The notes under the pieces are model-generated. The model did not search any database and was not told where the DNA came from. It saw only the letters and a list, made by a program, of their open reading frames with translations. From Pirellulales bacterium (GTDB lineage Bacteria > Planctomycetota > Planctomycetia > Pirellulales > Thermoguttaceae): a stretch of 64,000 bases of DNA. Position 1 is the stretch's first letter; every line of letters starts with the position of its first letter. The position numbers and the translations under genes are program-made. Of the stretch, positions 63,984 through 64,000 are shown piece after piece. The DNA is taken from the NCBI GenBank assembly GCA_016935315.1, contig JAFGRD010000016.1:1-64000 (forward strand), given 5' to 3'.

Positions 63984-64000
63984 GGGGATGGCTCCTTTGA

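Overview
The window looks like chromosome of a free-living planctomycete (Planctomycetota, probably Pirellulales-like). Evidence: a DUF1559 pilin-like protein, a surface protein with the N-terminal LEPRLVL-type signature, dockerin repeats and a PEP-CTERM tail, a formylglycine sulfatase, Tat-exported Gfo/Idh/MocA and sugar-isomerase-like proteins, TPR/SPINDLY glycosyltransferases, a VIT-vWA protein and a membrane pyrophosphatase. The DNA is GC-rich throughout. No rRNA or tRNA gene was seen.

Layout. 1-4.5 kb: a partial clan GH-A-type glycosidase, divergent from a sulfatase. 4.7-14.2 kb: a 2346-residue lamin-tail/CotH/dockerin surface protein and a 742-residue dockerin PEP-CTERM protein. 14.4-23 kb (minus): a Tat-exported MocA oxidoreductase; an overlapping operon of TPR O-GlcNAc-transferase-like protein, iron-type alcohol dehydrogenase and PfkB kinase; and a second, paralogous TPR glycosyltransferase. 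23.3-28.6 kb (plus): a secreted protein of unknown function, a PQQ-type beta-propeller, aroA and a DUF1559 protein. 28.7-37.6 kb: an L-arabinose cluster. On the minus strand it has araB, araD, a fucose-isomerase-like protein in the place of araA, and a sodium/solute symporter. Divergent from it is a secreted GH51 arabinofuranosidase, with four helically phased GCGCAAA boxes between the two arms. 37.7-48.2 kb: membrane pyrophosphatase, a duplicated secreted protein, VIT-vWA protein, HtrA-like protease and a YqjD/YqjE-like membrane cassette. 48.2-49.7 kb: a zone of gene debris. 49.7-58.6 kb: a complete type II-C CRISPR-Cas locus with 64 repeats, cas2, cas1, cas9 and a tracrRNA. 58.8-64 kb (minus): a Tat-exported sugar-isomerase-like protein, a DUF4838 protein and a GH33-type sialidase.

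How the parts fit. The glycan-active genes form saccharolytic modules: arabinan side-chain removal, uptake and conversion to xylulose 5-phosphate in one, and sialidase/DUF4838 in another. In the CRISPR locus all three cas genes read leftward. The anti-repeat shows that crRNAs must be read rightward, as reported for several II-C systems.

The least expected signal is a dispersed element of exactly 103 bp, present in four full copies (one inverted). It has imperfect terminal inverted repeats (TATTGA...), an internal 12-13 bp hairpin, and one 34-bp deletion derivative that keeps only the ends. Two of these five insertions supply the stop codon of the neighbouring gene. It behaves like a MITE or REP-type element and I do not recognise it from a named family. 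Other points are a CRISPR spacer that is itself a perfect inverted repeat, a pair of near-duplicate spacers, and a CRISPR array that ends directly inside a truncated dockerin gene where a leader would be expected.
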